A stretch of DNA of 64,000 nucleotides from Bacteroidales bacterium (GTDB lineage: Bacteria > Bacteroidota > Bacteroidia > Bacteroidales > UBA932). The position numbers and the translations under genes are program-made. Under the pieces are notes generated by a model. The model had not been told where the DNA came from. It saw only the letters and a program-made list of their open reading frames with translations, and ran no database searches. Below are positions 46,035 to 52,965 of the stretch, piece by piece (within the stretch, counting starts at the first letter, position 1; each line of letters opens with the position of its first letter). The stretch lies in assembly GCA_017626555.1 (NCBI GenBank), contig JAGAIM010000072.1, positions 62,001-126,000 of the forward strand, in the 5' to 3' direction.

Positions 46035-46042
46035 CAAATTTA
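46035..46042 (-). promoter_or_regulatory. -7 box of tpiA
   Basis: The minus strand reads TAAATTTG, overlapping the TAA stop of the small lipoprotein gene and 47 bp before the tpiA ATG. No TTTG at the -33 position. Confidence 0.45.
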
Positions 46043-46444
46043 CAAGTTTTTTATGACTATTCCTATGCTTTTGGACTTGTTCCACAACCATATCCGCCCT
46101 TTTGAATCAGTCCTGTGGACTGTGAATTCGAGCGATTTCTCGCTTTTGGTGGAATTGCTTGATGTCCAGGTTATGTCAGCAGTAAGTGTCTGACCTTCTG
46201 TGTCAGGCCTTGCGTTACATCTGACTATGAACCAATCCGACAACCTGTCATCGAAAGCGCGGTACTCGTTTGTTGTGCTGTTGTGAGCGAATTGGCAGTA
46301 AACAGGATCATAGATGAATTGATCCTGACCTTTCCAAGTCAATGAAATCTCACTTTTTTCAAGGAGGATTTCATCGATGTCATAACGATTGCACCCTGCT
46401 GCTGCAAGCAGAATGACCAATATGCTGAAGATTTTTCTAATCAT
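46040..46444 (-). CDS. Small lipoprotein downstream of M6 peptidase
   Basis: Protein of 134 residues with a lipobox (LAAAGC, Cys18) then a single beta-rich domain (about 30-134) containing SEISLTWKGQDQFIYDPVYC and a final VIKNL strand. I do not recognise the family; it could be a small immunoglobulin- or BACON-like domain. Its ATG overlaps the M6 stop codon by 8 bp, so it is translated with the M6 peptidase and may be an inhibitor, chaperone or surface partner (inference). Confidence 0.65.
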   Translation of the reverse strand: MIRKIFSILVILLAAAGCNRYDIDEILLEKSEISLTWKGQDQFIYDPVYCQFAHNSTTNEYRAFDDRLSDWFIVRCNARPDTEGQTLTADITWTSSNSTKSEKSLEFTVHRTDSKGRIWLWNKSKSIGIVIKNL

Positions 46445-48659
46445 TCTTATCTGTGCTGATTGTTATTTCCTTGACGATCTTCTCAACCTTGCCGTCCTTC
46501 CATATTATTTCGGCCATCAAGGTTCCGCTTTTTGCAGCGGTGTAATATCCGTTGCCCTGCCGTGATATGGACTCACCGTCGTATGACCAATTGACTTCGG
46601 CAGCATCTCCGATATTGCATAGCATAAGCGGTAGTTGAGCATCCTGCGGGAAAGTTCCGTTCTCGTTGCGAGAAGATGATGCTATATATATGTAAGGCCA
46701 GGTTACTGCAGGCTTCCTTTTGGTCATAAATGAAACGCTTGAAGGTTCGCCGGATGCACCGTCGGCTTCGAATGCAATCCTGGCGGTATATGTCTTGTTG
46801 CCTGGTTCGAGACCTTGCAGCACCAGGGCATATCTGCCTGGCTCGTATGGCATAACCCTTACTGATTCAGTCTCCAGTCCTGTACGTCCCCATTCCACGA
46901 CAGCCTCTCCCTCAAATGGATATGAACTTTCAAATTGTATTATTGCCGCATCGGGGAATGTTTCTGTCTGTATTGTCCCGACTTCCGGAGGTGCGATGGT
47001 TCCGTCCAGACCGGTTACTGTGAAACTGATGCCGTTCCTTTCCTTGCTGATGCTTCGGATCGATATGGTAGAAGGCTGACCGCTCCATTTGACAAGTCTT
47101 TCGGATGCTATGGCATCTGTTCCCTGATATGGGAAGAATATTCCTCTTGTTTCTGTGAGCAGGGATCGGAAAGTCGCATCTTCGATGCTTGTGAAACTGT
47201 CCTGCCGGCTGTCTGCCTCGATCAGGTCGGCGCACTGATGGTCGGGGCGGGCATTTACTTCATTGGCGCTCCACCTCTGCTCTGCTGTCAGATCTGTACC
47301 ATATAGGTCGGATGTTCCGGTGCCCCTTGCAGATTTGTCTATGTGGTATATCAGAAGACCGCTTCCTCCTATGTATTTGTCCCAGCCTTCTCCTGAACGG
47401 CACTCGATCAGATAATATTCATTCTCGTCGTCAGTATTTATTCTGTAAGACTGTCCTTTGACGTTTATCGGTTCCAGTCTGTACGAGCCGTTGGCTTCTA
47501 TCACGGAAGGTTCGCTCAATCCGAGGATCTCTCTTTCCAGTGCATTGAAATATGGAGGAGTATTGCCGCCATTGTTCTGGTTGCCTCCATCCATCAGTGC
47601 TGTCCATAGCCATAATCCGGCTGCATTTCCTCCACTTCCTTCATAGTCTGTGTCATAGAGGTCCGGAAGTCCGAAAGTGTGACTGTATTCGTGGCAGAAG
47701 GTTCCGATTCCTGTGAGTATGTCGTCAAATTCCTTGCTGTTGTAATACCTTCTTGTCAATTCTGATGTGCAGGCATATCTGTTAAGCATCTTTCCGTCAA
47801 GCATTACGGTTTGGCCTGCACCATTATATATGTACCAGGCGTGTGACCAGATACAGTCTTCTCCAGCCCCTTCAGCCTCGTCTCCGCCAGCAAAAAATAC
47901 AAAAACGTTGTCAATTTCCCCGTCTCCGTCATCGTCGTAAAGCGAAAAGTCTGTTGTAGCGTCTGCAGCCCGGCAGGCTTCTATGATCATACTTGCCGGA
48001 TCTTTATCGTCTCCATTGCTTCTGTTGCCACCATAATCGGCACGTTTGCCCGGAATCGTGACGATTTCACTGACATCGAACCTGAAATCGACCTTGCCCA
48101 CAAACTGTTCATCAAAATATTCCTTCGCGCTTCCGGAAGCACCGTTTCGTGAGTAACCCTTCAGAGTAAGCAGATCGACGAAGTCCTCTCTGCTATACGT
48201 GAACTTTACGTCGCTATATTGTGCCAGAATGACAATTCCGTGCTTTATTGCAGCATCTCCGTTCCTTGTTGCGGGCCCAAGCCTTTCTATGAAACGCATT
48301 TCCTCCCTGGGCAAAACACTTCTCTTCATAACTGCAGAGGCAGAAAGAGAACCATACGGAATTCTACGGCTTGCAGAAATGACTGCGTAAGGGGCTTCTC
48401 CTCCTACAGTCCAGCCGGTGCTCGCCCTGTTTCCATTTTCGTCGAATTCTGCATAACACCACCATCCTTCCTCATTCTGGATTATTGCGCATCCGTCTGC
48501 AGTAGTGGTGATCTTACAGAATTCATCACCTGTGATTCTGGCTTCAAATATGGTCCCGTCGGGCTGCATAAGGGGAGTAATGCCAATCCTTGCCGGTCTC
48601 GAATGAGCCGGATAGAATATTATGAGAGCCAAAAATATAAGTATCGTCTTAAGTTTCAT
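46437..48659 (-). CDS. M6 family metalloprotease with C-terminal sorting-like beta region
   Basis: The ATG at 48659 gives 740 residues with a signal peptide (IIFYPAHS, about 20). A propeptide-like N-terminal part (GTIFEARITGDEFCKITTTA) precedes the M6 domain with zinc motif HEYSH (His323, Glu324, His327) in CHEYSHTFGLPDLYDTDYEG, the immune-inhibitor-A type. Asp/Gly-rich DDDGDGEID (about 240) is a likely calcium site. Two C-terminal beta domains (about 580-740) follow. It is exported and may digest host proteins. The stop overlaps the small lipoprotein gene. Confidence 0.88.
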   Translation of the reverse strand: MKLKTILIFLALIIFYPAHSRPARIGITPLMQPDGTIFEARITGDEFCKITTTADGCAIIQNEEGWWCYAEFDENGNRASTGWTVGGEAPYAVISASRRIPYGSLSASAVMKRSVLPREEMRFIERLGPATRNGDAAIKHGIVILAQYSDVKFTYSREDFVDLLTLKGYSRNGASGSAKEYFDEQFVGKVDFRFDVSEIVTIPGKRADYGGNRSNGDDKDPASMIIEACRAADATTDFSLYDDDGDGEIDNVFVFFAGGDEAEGAGEDCIWSHAWYIYNGAGQTVMLDGKMLNRYACTSELTRRYYNSKEFDDILTGIGTFCHEYSHTFGLPDLYDTDYEGSGGNAAGLWLWTALMDGGNQNNGGNTPPYFNALEREILGLSEPSVIEANGSYRLEPINVKGQSYRINTDDENEYYLIECRSGEGWDKYIGGSGLLIYHIDKSARGTGTSDLYGTDLTAEQRWSANEVNARPDHQCADLIEADSRQDSFTSIEDATFRSLLTETRGIFFPYQGTDAIASERLVKWSGQPSTISIRSISKERNGISFTVTGLDGTIAPPEVGTIQTETFPDAAIIQFESSYPFEGEAVVEWGRTGLETESVRVMPYEPGRYALVLQGLEPGNKTYTARIAFEADGASGEPSSVSFMTKRKPAVTWPYIYIASSSRNENGTFPQDAQLPLMLCNIGDAAEVNWSYDGESISRQGNGYYTAAKSGTLMAEIIWKDGKVEKIVKEITISTDKND

Positions 48660-48693
48660 CGTTTCTTTCGGTATGGTTTTTTCTAAAAACCCG

Positions 48694-48701
48694 TATATTT
48701 G
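48694..48701 (+). promoter_or_regulatory. -7 box of PCMD gene
   Basis: TATATTTG, 29 bp before the ATG at 48731. The -33 position is weak (GTAT). The 71-bp gap also holds the start region of the divergent M6 gene. Confidence 0.45.
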
Positions 48702-48730
48702 CAAAAGAATTGCATATTTAATGATTTTTT

Positions 48731-49708
48731 ATGAGACGGACAAGATTATTTGCGCTTTCTTTATGCGCATTGCTTTTTGCGTCTTCCGCTCTTATGGCTC
48801 AGGAAAGTGTTGCCAAGAAAATAAATGAAATCGGAAAATTTGACAAATGGTGTCTTCGCGAAGTCAAGGAATCCGGTCTTATAGGCGGAAAGACAAAGTA
48901 TCTATACGAATTCTACGGCAATCAGGATACTCTAGTCACAGGCAAGACTCCGTTCAAGGCACCTGAAGGGTATTTATGGCGTACCAACAACGTTCTTGCA
49001 ATAGTTGCCGGGGTTGTCAAGACCAATAATACTGTATTCCCGGAAAAAAGAGGAGACGGTTATTGTGCCCGTATCGAGACACATATTGAGGAAGTCAAGG
49101 CACTAGGCATAGTGAATATGGATGTGACCTGTCAGGGGGCTTTGCTGGTCGGTGCCTTGCCTGAACCCATAACCACTACAAAGGATCCTATGTCGAAAGT
49201 ATTGTACGGAGTTCCGTTTACGGGCTCTCCAAAGGCGATCAGACTTGATTATAAGGCTGATGTGGGATATGAGGTGGTTCGTGGTACCGGATTTTCCAAG
49301 TTGAAGCCGATGGGTTATCCGGATTATGCTGAGATGACAGTGATTCTTCAGAAAAGATGGGAAGATGAGGATGGGAATGTCCACGCATTGAGGGTCGGCA
49401 CCGGTATTGAAAGAATAATGGAGGATGTGCCTCAGTGGAAGAACGGCTATGAAATCAATATCCATTATGGAGATATTACGCACAAACCATTCTACAGGGA
49501 ATATATGGGGCTGAAGACAGACCCTGATTCTGCGTATCACGCTATCAACAGCGAGGGTAAGAATGTCATAATCATTGAAGACGGATGGGCTGCTGAAGGG
49601 ACTGAACCTACGCATATTATGATTCACTTCATCTCAAGTTGCGGAGATGCCTTTTATGGAGGTGTAGGCAATACTTTGTGGGTCGATAATGTCGAGATTG
49701 TGATGTGA
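48731..49708 (+). CDS. PCMD-domain exported protein
   Basis: Protein of 325 residues with a signal peptide (SSALMAQ, about 24). Residues 90-325 fit the PCMD domain (putative carbohydrate metabolism domain, PF13201): NTVFPEKRGDGYCARIETHI, LYGVPFTGSPKAIRLDYKA and GGVGNTLWVDNVEIVM. PCMD proteins are beta-sandwich, surface or periplasmic, and may bind glycan; activity is unproven. It stands alone here, without SusC/D partners, with its own promoter and a terminator 93 bp after the stop. Confidence 0.82.
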   Translation: MRRTRLFALSLCALLFASSALMAQESVAKKINEIGKFDKWCLREVKESGLIGGKTKYLYEFYGNQDTLVTGKTPFKAPEGYLWRTNNVLAIVAGVVKTNNTVFPEKRGDGYCARIETHIEEVKALGIVNMDVTCQGALLVGALPEPITTTKDPMSKVLYGVPFTGSPKAIRLDYKADVGYEVVRGTGFSKLKPMGYPDYAEMTVILQKRWEDEDGNVHALRVGTGIERIMEDVPQWKNGYEINIHYGDITHKPFYREYMGLKTDPDSAYHAINSEGKNVIIIEDGWAAEGTEPTHIMIHFISSCGDAFYGGVGNTLWVDNVEIVM

Positions 49709-49800
49709 GATTATTTTTTTTGATTTTTTTCAATATTTGATGCAACGTTCCTGAACCGATATGCATCTATATGTCAGGTTTAGGTTTTAGTACACGTTTA

Positions 49801-49841
49801 GGGGCCGGTAAGTTGAGAAACTACCGACCCCTTGTTTTTTT
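49801..49841 (+). terminator. Intrinsic terminator after PCMD gene
   Basis: GGGG/CCCC encloses CGGTA/TACCG and GTT/AAC in one hairpin, followed by TTGTTTTTTT. T-rich stretches precede it at 49713-49730. On the minus strand no T-run follows, so it serves the plus strand. Confidence 0.8.
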
Positions 49842-49851
49842 ATGAAGGAAA

Positions 49852-50025
49852 TTATTTTGCAGCCTCTACAGACTCCTTTCTGAATTCCTTCATCAACTTC
49901 ATAAGATTCAAAGCAGCCTTACGAGCGCGTGCGCCGGCAGCCTTGTTGCCTTTCTCTACCTGAGCCTCGGCGTTCTGTGCGAATACCTCATACTCTGCCT
50001 TGATCTGATCTACAAGTGCTCTCAT
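49852..50025 (-). CDS. Small histone H1-like DNA-binding protein
   Basis: ATG 50025 to TAA 49852 encodes 57 residues: MRALVDQIKAEYEVFAQNAE, then AQVEKGNKAAGARARKAALN, then LMKLMKEFRKESVEAAK. EKGNKAAGARARKA is the signature of the short Bacteroidota histone H1-like (Hc1-type) family, of about 57 residues. Two helices, basic and Ala-rich, suggest nucleoid binding. A promoter with TTTG-N20-TACCTTGG lies upstream. It is a stand-alone gene. Confidence 0.88.
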   Translation of the reverse strand: MRALVDQIKAEYEVFAQNAEAQVEKGNKAAGARARKAALNLMKLMKEFRKESVEAAK

Positions 50026-50070
50026 CGTGTTGAAATTTTAAATAGTTCGTGAAACTTTGATAAACTTCGA

Positions 50071-50102
50071 CCAAGGTATGGATAATTCGTCGAAAAAACA
50101 AA
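50071..50102 (-). promoter_or_regulatory. Promoter of histone H1-like gene
   Basis: On the minus strand TTTG (50102-50099), 20 bp, TACCTTGG (50078-50071). The -7 box has G for T at one site. The leader is about 45 bases. Confidence 0.65.
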
Positions 50103-50139
50103 TTTTTAATGCTAAAATTTTTGTTTTCAGTCCTTTGGA

Positions 50140-50733
50140 CTATTTTTCGACTTCCTCCATCTTTGCTTTGGGCTTTGTATTAACGGTATTCATTGCTCTG
50201 TCCGGCCCTACTGTAGCCCAGGCTTTGACACCATCGATGACTCTTTTGCAGAGATCTGGCATTTCTTTCTTTTCGTCTTCAGTAAGTTCGCCAAGCACAT
50301 AGCCGACCTGCTGGCCACGTCCGAAATCATTGCCGATTCCTACTCTGATCCGGGCATATTCCTGCGTTCCGATGAGTTCATTTATGTTTGTCAGTCCGTT
50401 ATGTCCTCCTGCGCTGCCGTTCTTGCGCAGACGAAGTGTCCCGAACGGAATGTTGAGGTCATCAGAAATTACAAGAAGGTTTTCCGGCTGGATCTTCAGT
50501 TCGTTCATCCAGTATCGGACAGCCTTGCCGCTCAGATTCATATATGTGGAGGGCTTCAGAAGAGTGAACTTCCTTCCCTTGAAGGACACCGTCGCCGTAC
50601 TTCCGTATCTTCCAGACTCAAAAACAATATTGGATGCCTGAGCCCAGGCATCCAATACCATAAATCCCATATTGTGTCTGGTGTTTGAATATTCGACGCC
50701 GATGTTTCCTAAACCGACGATCAGATAGTTCAT
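50140..50733 (-). CDS. pth: Peptidyl-tRNA hydrolase
   Basis: Protein of 197 residues starting MNYLIVGLGNIGVEYSNTRH; the conserved catalytic His is in TRHNMGF (about 20) and the Asp in VISDDLNIPFG (about 95). GSAGGHNGLTNI is the family glycine motif. It frees tRNA from peptidyl-tRNA dropped by ribosomes. It follows rplY by 11 bp, so the two share a transcript, as in many bacteria where L25 (Ctc) and Pth are linked. Confidence 0.96.
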   Translation of the reverse strand: MNYLIVGLGNIGVEYSNTRHNMGFMVLDAWAQASNIVFESGRYGSTATVSFKGRKFTLLKPSTYMNLSGKAVRYWMNELKIQPENLLVISDDLNIPFGTLRLRKNGSAGGHNGLTNINELIGTQEYARIRVGIGNDFGRGQQVGYVLGELTEDEKKEMPDLCKRVIDGVKAWATVGPDRAMNTVNTKPKAKMEEVEK

Positions 50734-50744
50734 ACCAGATCAGA

Positions 50745-51326
50745 TTACTTGCCCTGCTCCATCTTAGCCTGCTGAGTTGCACGTGTAGGACGTACTGAGC
50801 AGATGATGGTTGCCTTAGGTGAAACGATTGTAACGCCGTCGAAGTTGAGGTCGCCTGCAACGATCTGCTTGCCGATCATAAGGTGAGTAGAGTCAACTTC
50901 AAGTACGTCAGGAAGTTTGTCCATCATTGCGCTTACGCGGAGTTTGCGGCTTGAAACGAGGAGTTTACCACCCATCTTCACACCCTCAGAGTGTCCTACT
51001 ACCTTTACAGGAACCTCGATGGTTACTGGCTTGTCTTCTGCAACGAAAAGGAAGTCAACGTGAAGAGCCTCGTCGGTTACAGGATGATACTGTACCTCGT
51101 GGAGCACTGCATAGCCGTTTCTTCCGTCGCTGAGTTTGAGGTCGATGATGTAAGAATTAGGAGTATGAGTGATAGTCTTGAGATCCTGTGCGTCGATAGT
51201 GAAAAGGATGTTCTCCATACCGAGTCCATAGATGTTGCAAGGAACGAGTCCTGCACGACGTACTGCCTTTACCGCAGCCTTGTTGCCAGCTTCGCGAACC
51301 TGGCCATTGAGTTCAATGTGTTTCAT
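50745..51326 (-). CDS. rplY: Ribosomal protein L25 / general stress protein Ctc
   Basis: Protein of 193 residues: an N-terminal L25 domain that binds 5S rRNA (about 1-90, MKHIELNGQVREAGNKAAVK) and a C-terminal beta domain (about 95-180), so it is the long Ctc form. It is expressed from a promoter 160 bp upstream, with a structured leader in between (51441-51483) that could regulate it. First gene of rplY-pth. Confidence 0.95.
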   Translation of the reverse strand: MKHIELNGQVREAGNKAAVKAVRRAGLVPCNIYGLGMENILFTIDAQDLKTITHTPNSYIIDLKLSDGRNGYAVLHEVQYHPVTDEALHVDFLFVAEDKPVTIEVPVKVVGHSEGVKMGGKLLVSSRKLRVSAMMDKLPDVLEVDSTHLMIGKQIVAGDLNFDGVTIVSPKATIICSVRPTRATQQAKMEQGK

Positions 51327-51440
51327 TGTTTTTTTTTGATTTAAAATGTGTTACTCAGTTTTTACTTCAAAAGCCTCACAACCAAAAGGTTGCTCCGGTT
51401 TCTCAGATTTGTCCGCCTCGAAAATATCGGCTTTTGCGGT

Positions 51441-51483
51441 AAAAACCCCATTGCACCAAAAAGCGCTGCCGCTTTTTATGGGG
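51441..51483 (-). promoter_or_regulatory. Terminator-like hairpin at 5' end of rplY leader
   Basis: On the minus strand CCCCAT/ATGGGG (51483-51478, 51451-51446) encloses a perfect 8-bp inner stem AAAAAGCG-GCAG-CGCTTTTT (51477-51458) with a GGTGCA bulge, followed by TTTTT (51445-51441). It looks like an intrinsic terminator right at the transcript start. A possible 29-codon Arg-rich leader frame starts in its distal arm (51451 to 51362). Confidence 0.55.
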
Positions 51484-51486
51484 CTG

Positions 51487-51516
51487 CAAAGATAGATAAA
51501 TTATTTGAGAATCAAA
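51487..51516 (-). promoter_or_regulatory. Promoter of rplY-pth
   Basis: On the minus strand TTTG (51516-51513), 18 bp, TATCTTTG (51494-51487). Confidence 0.75.
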
Positions 51517-51534
51517 TATTTTTGTTGGAAAAAA

Positions 51535-51562
51535 GATCCTTCGCTGGCGCTCAGGATGACAG
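51535..51562. repeat. Half copy of dispersed repeat
   Basis: GATCCTTCGCTGGCGCTCAG and the following GATGACAG match the right arm of the repeat at 45184-45211 with one change. It lies 7 bp before the end of the C11 peptidase gene; no partner arm was found nearby. Confidence 0.75.
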
Positions 51563-51568
51563 GACAGG

Positions 51569-52882
51569 TCATTCTATAAGCCCGGTCGCCTGGTTCCACT
51601 GCAGTGTCTTGTAGAACTTGTCCAGTTCGGCGTTTCCGTTGCAGGGCAGGTACATACTGAAGCCGGAGAAGGTGTTGATGTCAAACTCATACATAAATCC
51701 TGGAGTATGACCTTTGTAGAGCACGCATTGGTACAGAGCGTTATGAAGTCCTGCAATTTCGTTTTCATCCGCTCCAGCCTCCGTCATTATGCTTTCCAGA
51801 TCATAAAACCAATGGTGTGAAAATCTATAGAATCTTTGCACTTTGTCCGGATCGATCGAAGCAAGCCCTTCGCGATGCGATGCAAAGAATGCGCGGCATA
51901 CCTCTGCCAGAGGCTCCAGCCTCTCGCAGTCGATGAGCGATATGGTTGCAGACCTATAGACCCCTGTCTCTGTGTCGTACTGGTTGAAATAATCTTCACA
52001 TACGCCGCGTGGATATGGATCCATTCTCTTGAGCAAGTGTTCTGTAAGTGTTTTGTAATCAAGTCCTTCTGCGAGAACTTCGGCCTGGGAGAATCCTACT
52101 TTGCTGCATTTCTCCCTTAATTCGTATGCCACTTCTATACCTCCCATCAGGCAGGCATCGAAGAGGATATAATCCAGTTTCATCGGGATGGCCTCTGCGA
52201 AGTCAGGGAGATCCATTTCGTAGGACTGTCTGTCTGATACCGGACCTGTCACATCCTGTCCTATGCTTTTTACCATTGGGAGAGAAGGGTCGTATTCCGG
52301 CTCGATATAAGGGACAGCCTTTGGCTTTGATATGCCTCGGGCTTTCATCATTCCAGTTTCAGAAAAGACATATCCGTCAGGATTGGAATAGAATCCGGCC
52401 GGAAGATATCCTGTCGCGTGTGACGAGAATATCATTCCATAACTCCTGGCTGCATAATTGTCCTTTACGTAAGTAAGCACTTCATTGAGTTGTGCTGCGG
52501 ATGATGAGATCGTGTTTTCATCATATCTCTTTAGGGTGTCGCATACGGTGTTCCCGCTTCCGTCCTGAGACAGCCTGATCAGATATGGGGTCGTCGGGGT
52601 GCTGTATGCACTATATGACTTTGGCGTGTGAGTATAGACAAGGAGTACATCATCGTCACACCCTTTGCCAGGAAGCCAGCCTTGCTTGAGATCGTTGATG
52701 TCGTCAAGCAGATATTCTCTTAATGAGTTGAATCCTGCGGAATAAATAAGGAGAACCTTGCGTGATGTATTATCCTGCGGACAGTCATCCTCAGGCTTGT
52801 CTATGTGGCAGCATCCTCCAGCAAGTGTCATCAGGATGATGGCTGCTGTGATGTTCGATATGAATGTATTTATAGATTTCAT
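51569..52882 (-). CDS. C11 (clostripain-family) cysteine peptidase lipoprotein
   Basis: Protein of 437 residues with lipobox LAGGC (Cys24). The catalytic dyad of the C11 family is His155 (FSSHATGYLPAG) and Cys244 (ILFDACLMGGIEVAYEL). The surrounding caspase-like fold with RKVLLIYSAGFNSL is typical. C11 enzymes cut after Arg or Lys; some act on host or gut proteins. A divergent promoter pair separates it from the M49 gene. It probably works at the outer-membrane surface. Confidence 0.9.
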   Translation of the reverse strand: MKSINTFISNITAAIILMTLAGGCCHIDKPEDDCPQDNTSRKVLLIYSAGFNSLREYLLDDINDLKQGWLPGKGCDDDVLLVYTHTPKSYSAYSTPTTPYLIRLSQDGSGNTVCDTLKRYDENTISSSAAQLNEVLTYVKDNYAARSYGMIFSSHATGYLPAGFYSNPDGYVFSETGMMKARGISKPKAVPYIEPEYDPSLPMVKSIGQDVTGPVSDRQSYEMDLPDFAEAIPMKLDYILFDACLMGGIEVAYELREKCSKVGFSQAEVLAEGLDYKTLTEHLLKRMDPYPRGVCEDYFNQYDTETGVYRSATISLIDCERLEPLAEVCRAFFASHREGLASIDPDKVQRFYRFSHHWFYDLESIMTEAGADENEIAGLHNALYQCVLYKGHTPGFMYEFDINTFSGFSMYLPCNGNAELDKFYKTLQWNQATGLIE

Positions 52883-52901
52883 CTAATATGCTTTAAATGT
52901 G

Positions 52902-52932
52902 CAAATATAATTATTTTGCGTATATTTGCCAA
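52902..52932 (-). promoter_or_regulatory. Promoter of C11 peptidase gene
   Basis: On the minus strand TTG (52932-52930), 20 bp, TATATTTG (52909-52902). It overlaps the plus-strand -7 box at 52921-52928. Confidence 0.6.
52921..52928 (+). promoter_or_regulatory. -7 box of M49 peptidase gene
   Basis: TATATTTG, 37 bp before the ATG at 52966. The -33 region is poor (ATGT). Confidence 0.5.
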
Positions 52933-52965
52933 TTACGCTACTGTAAGACAATAATTGTGAAAAAT

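Noticed and set aside
51348-51614. 88-codon plus-strand frame over the rplY leader and half repeat
   Set aside because: It contains the RSFAGAQDD-like translation of the dispersed repeat, a common spurious product, and lies antisense to a promoter.
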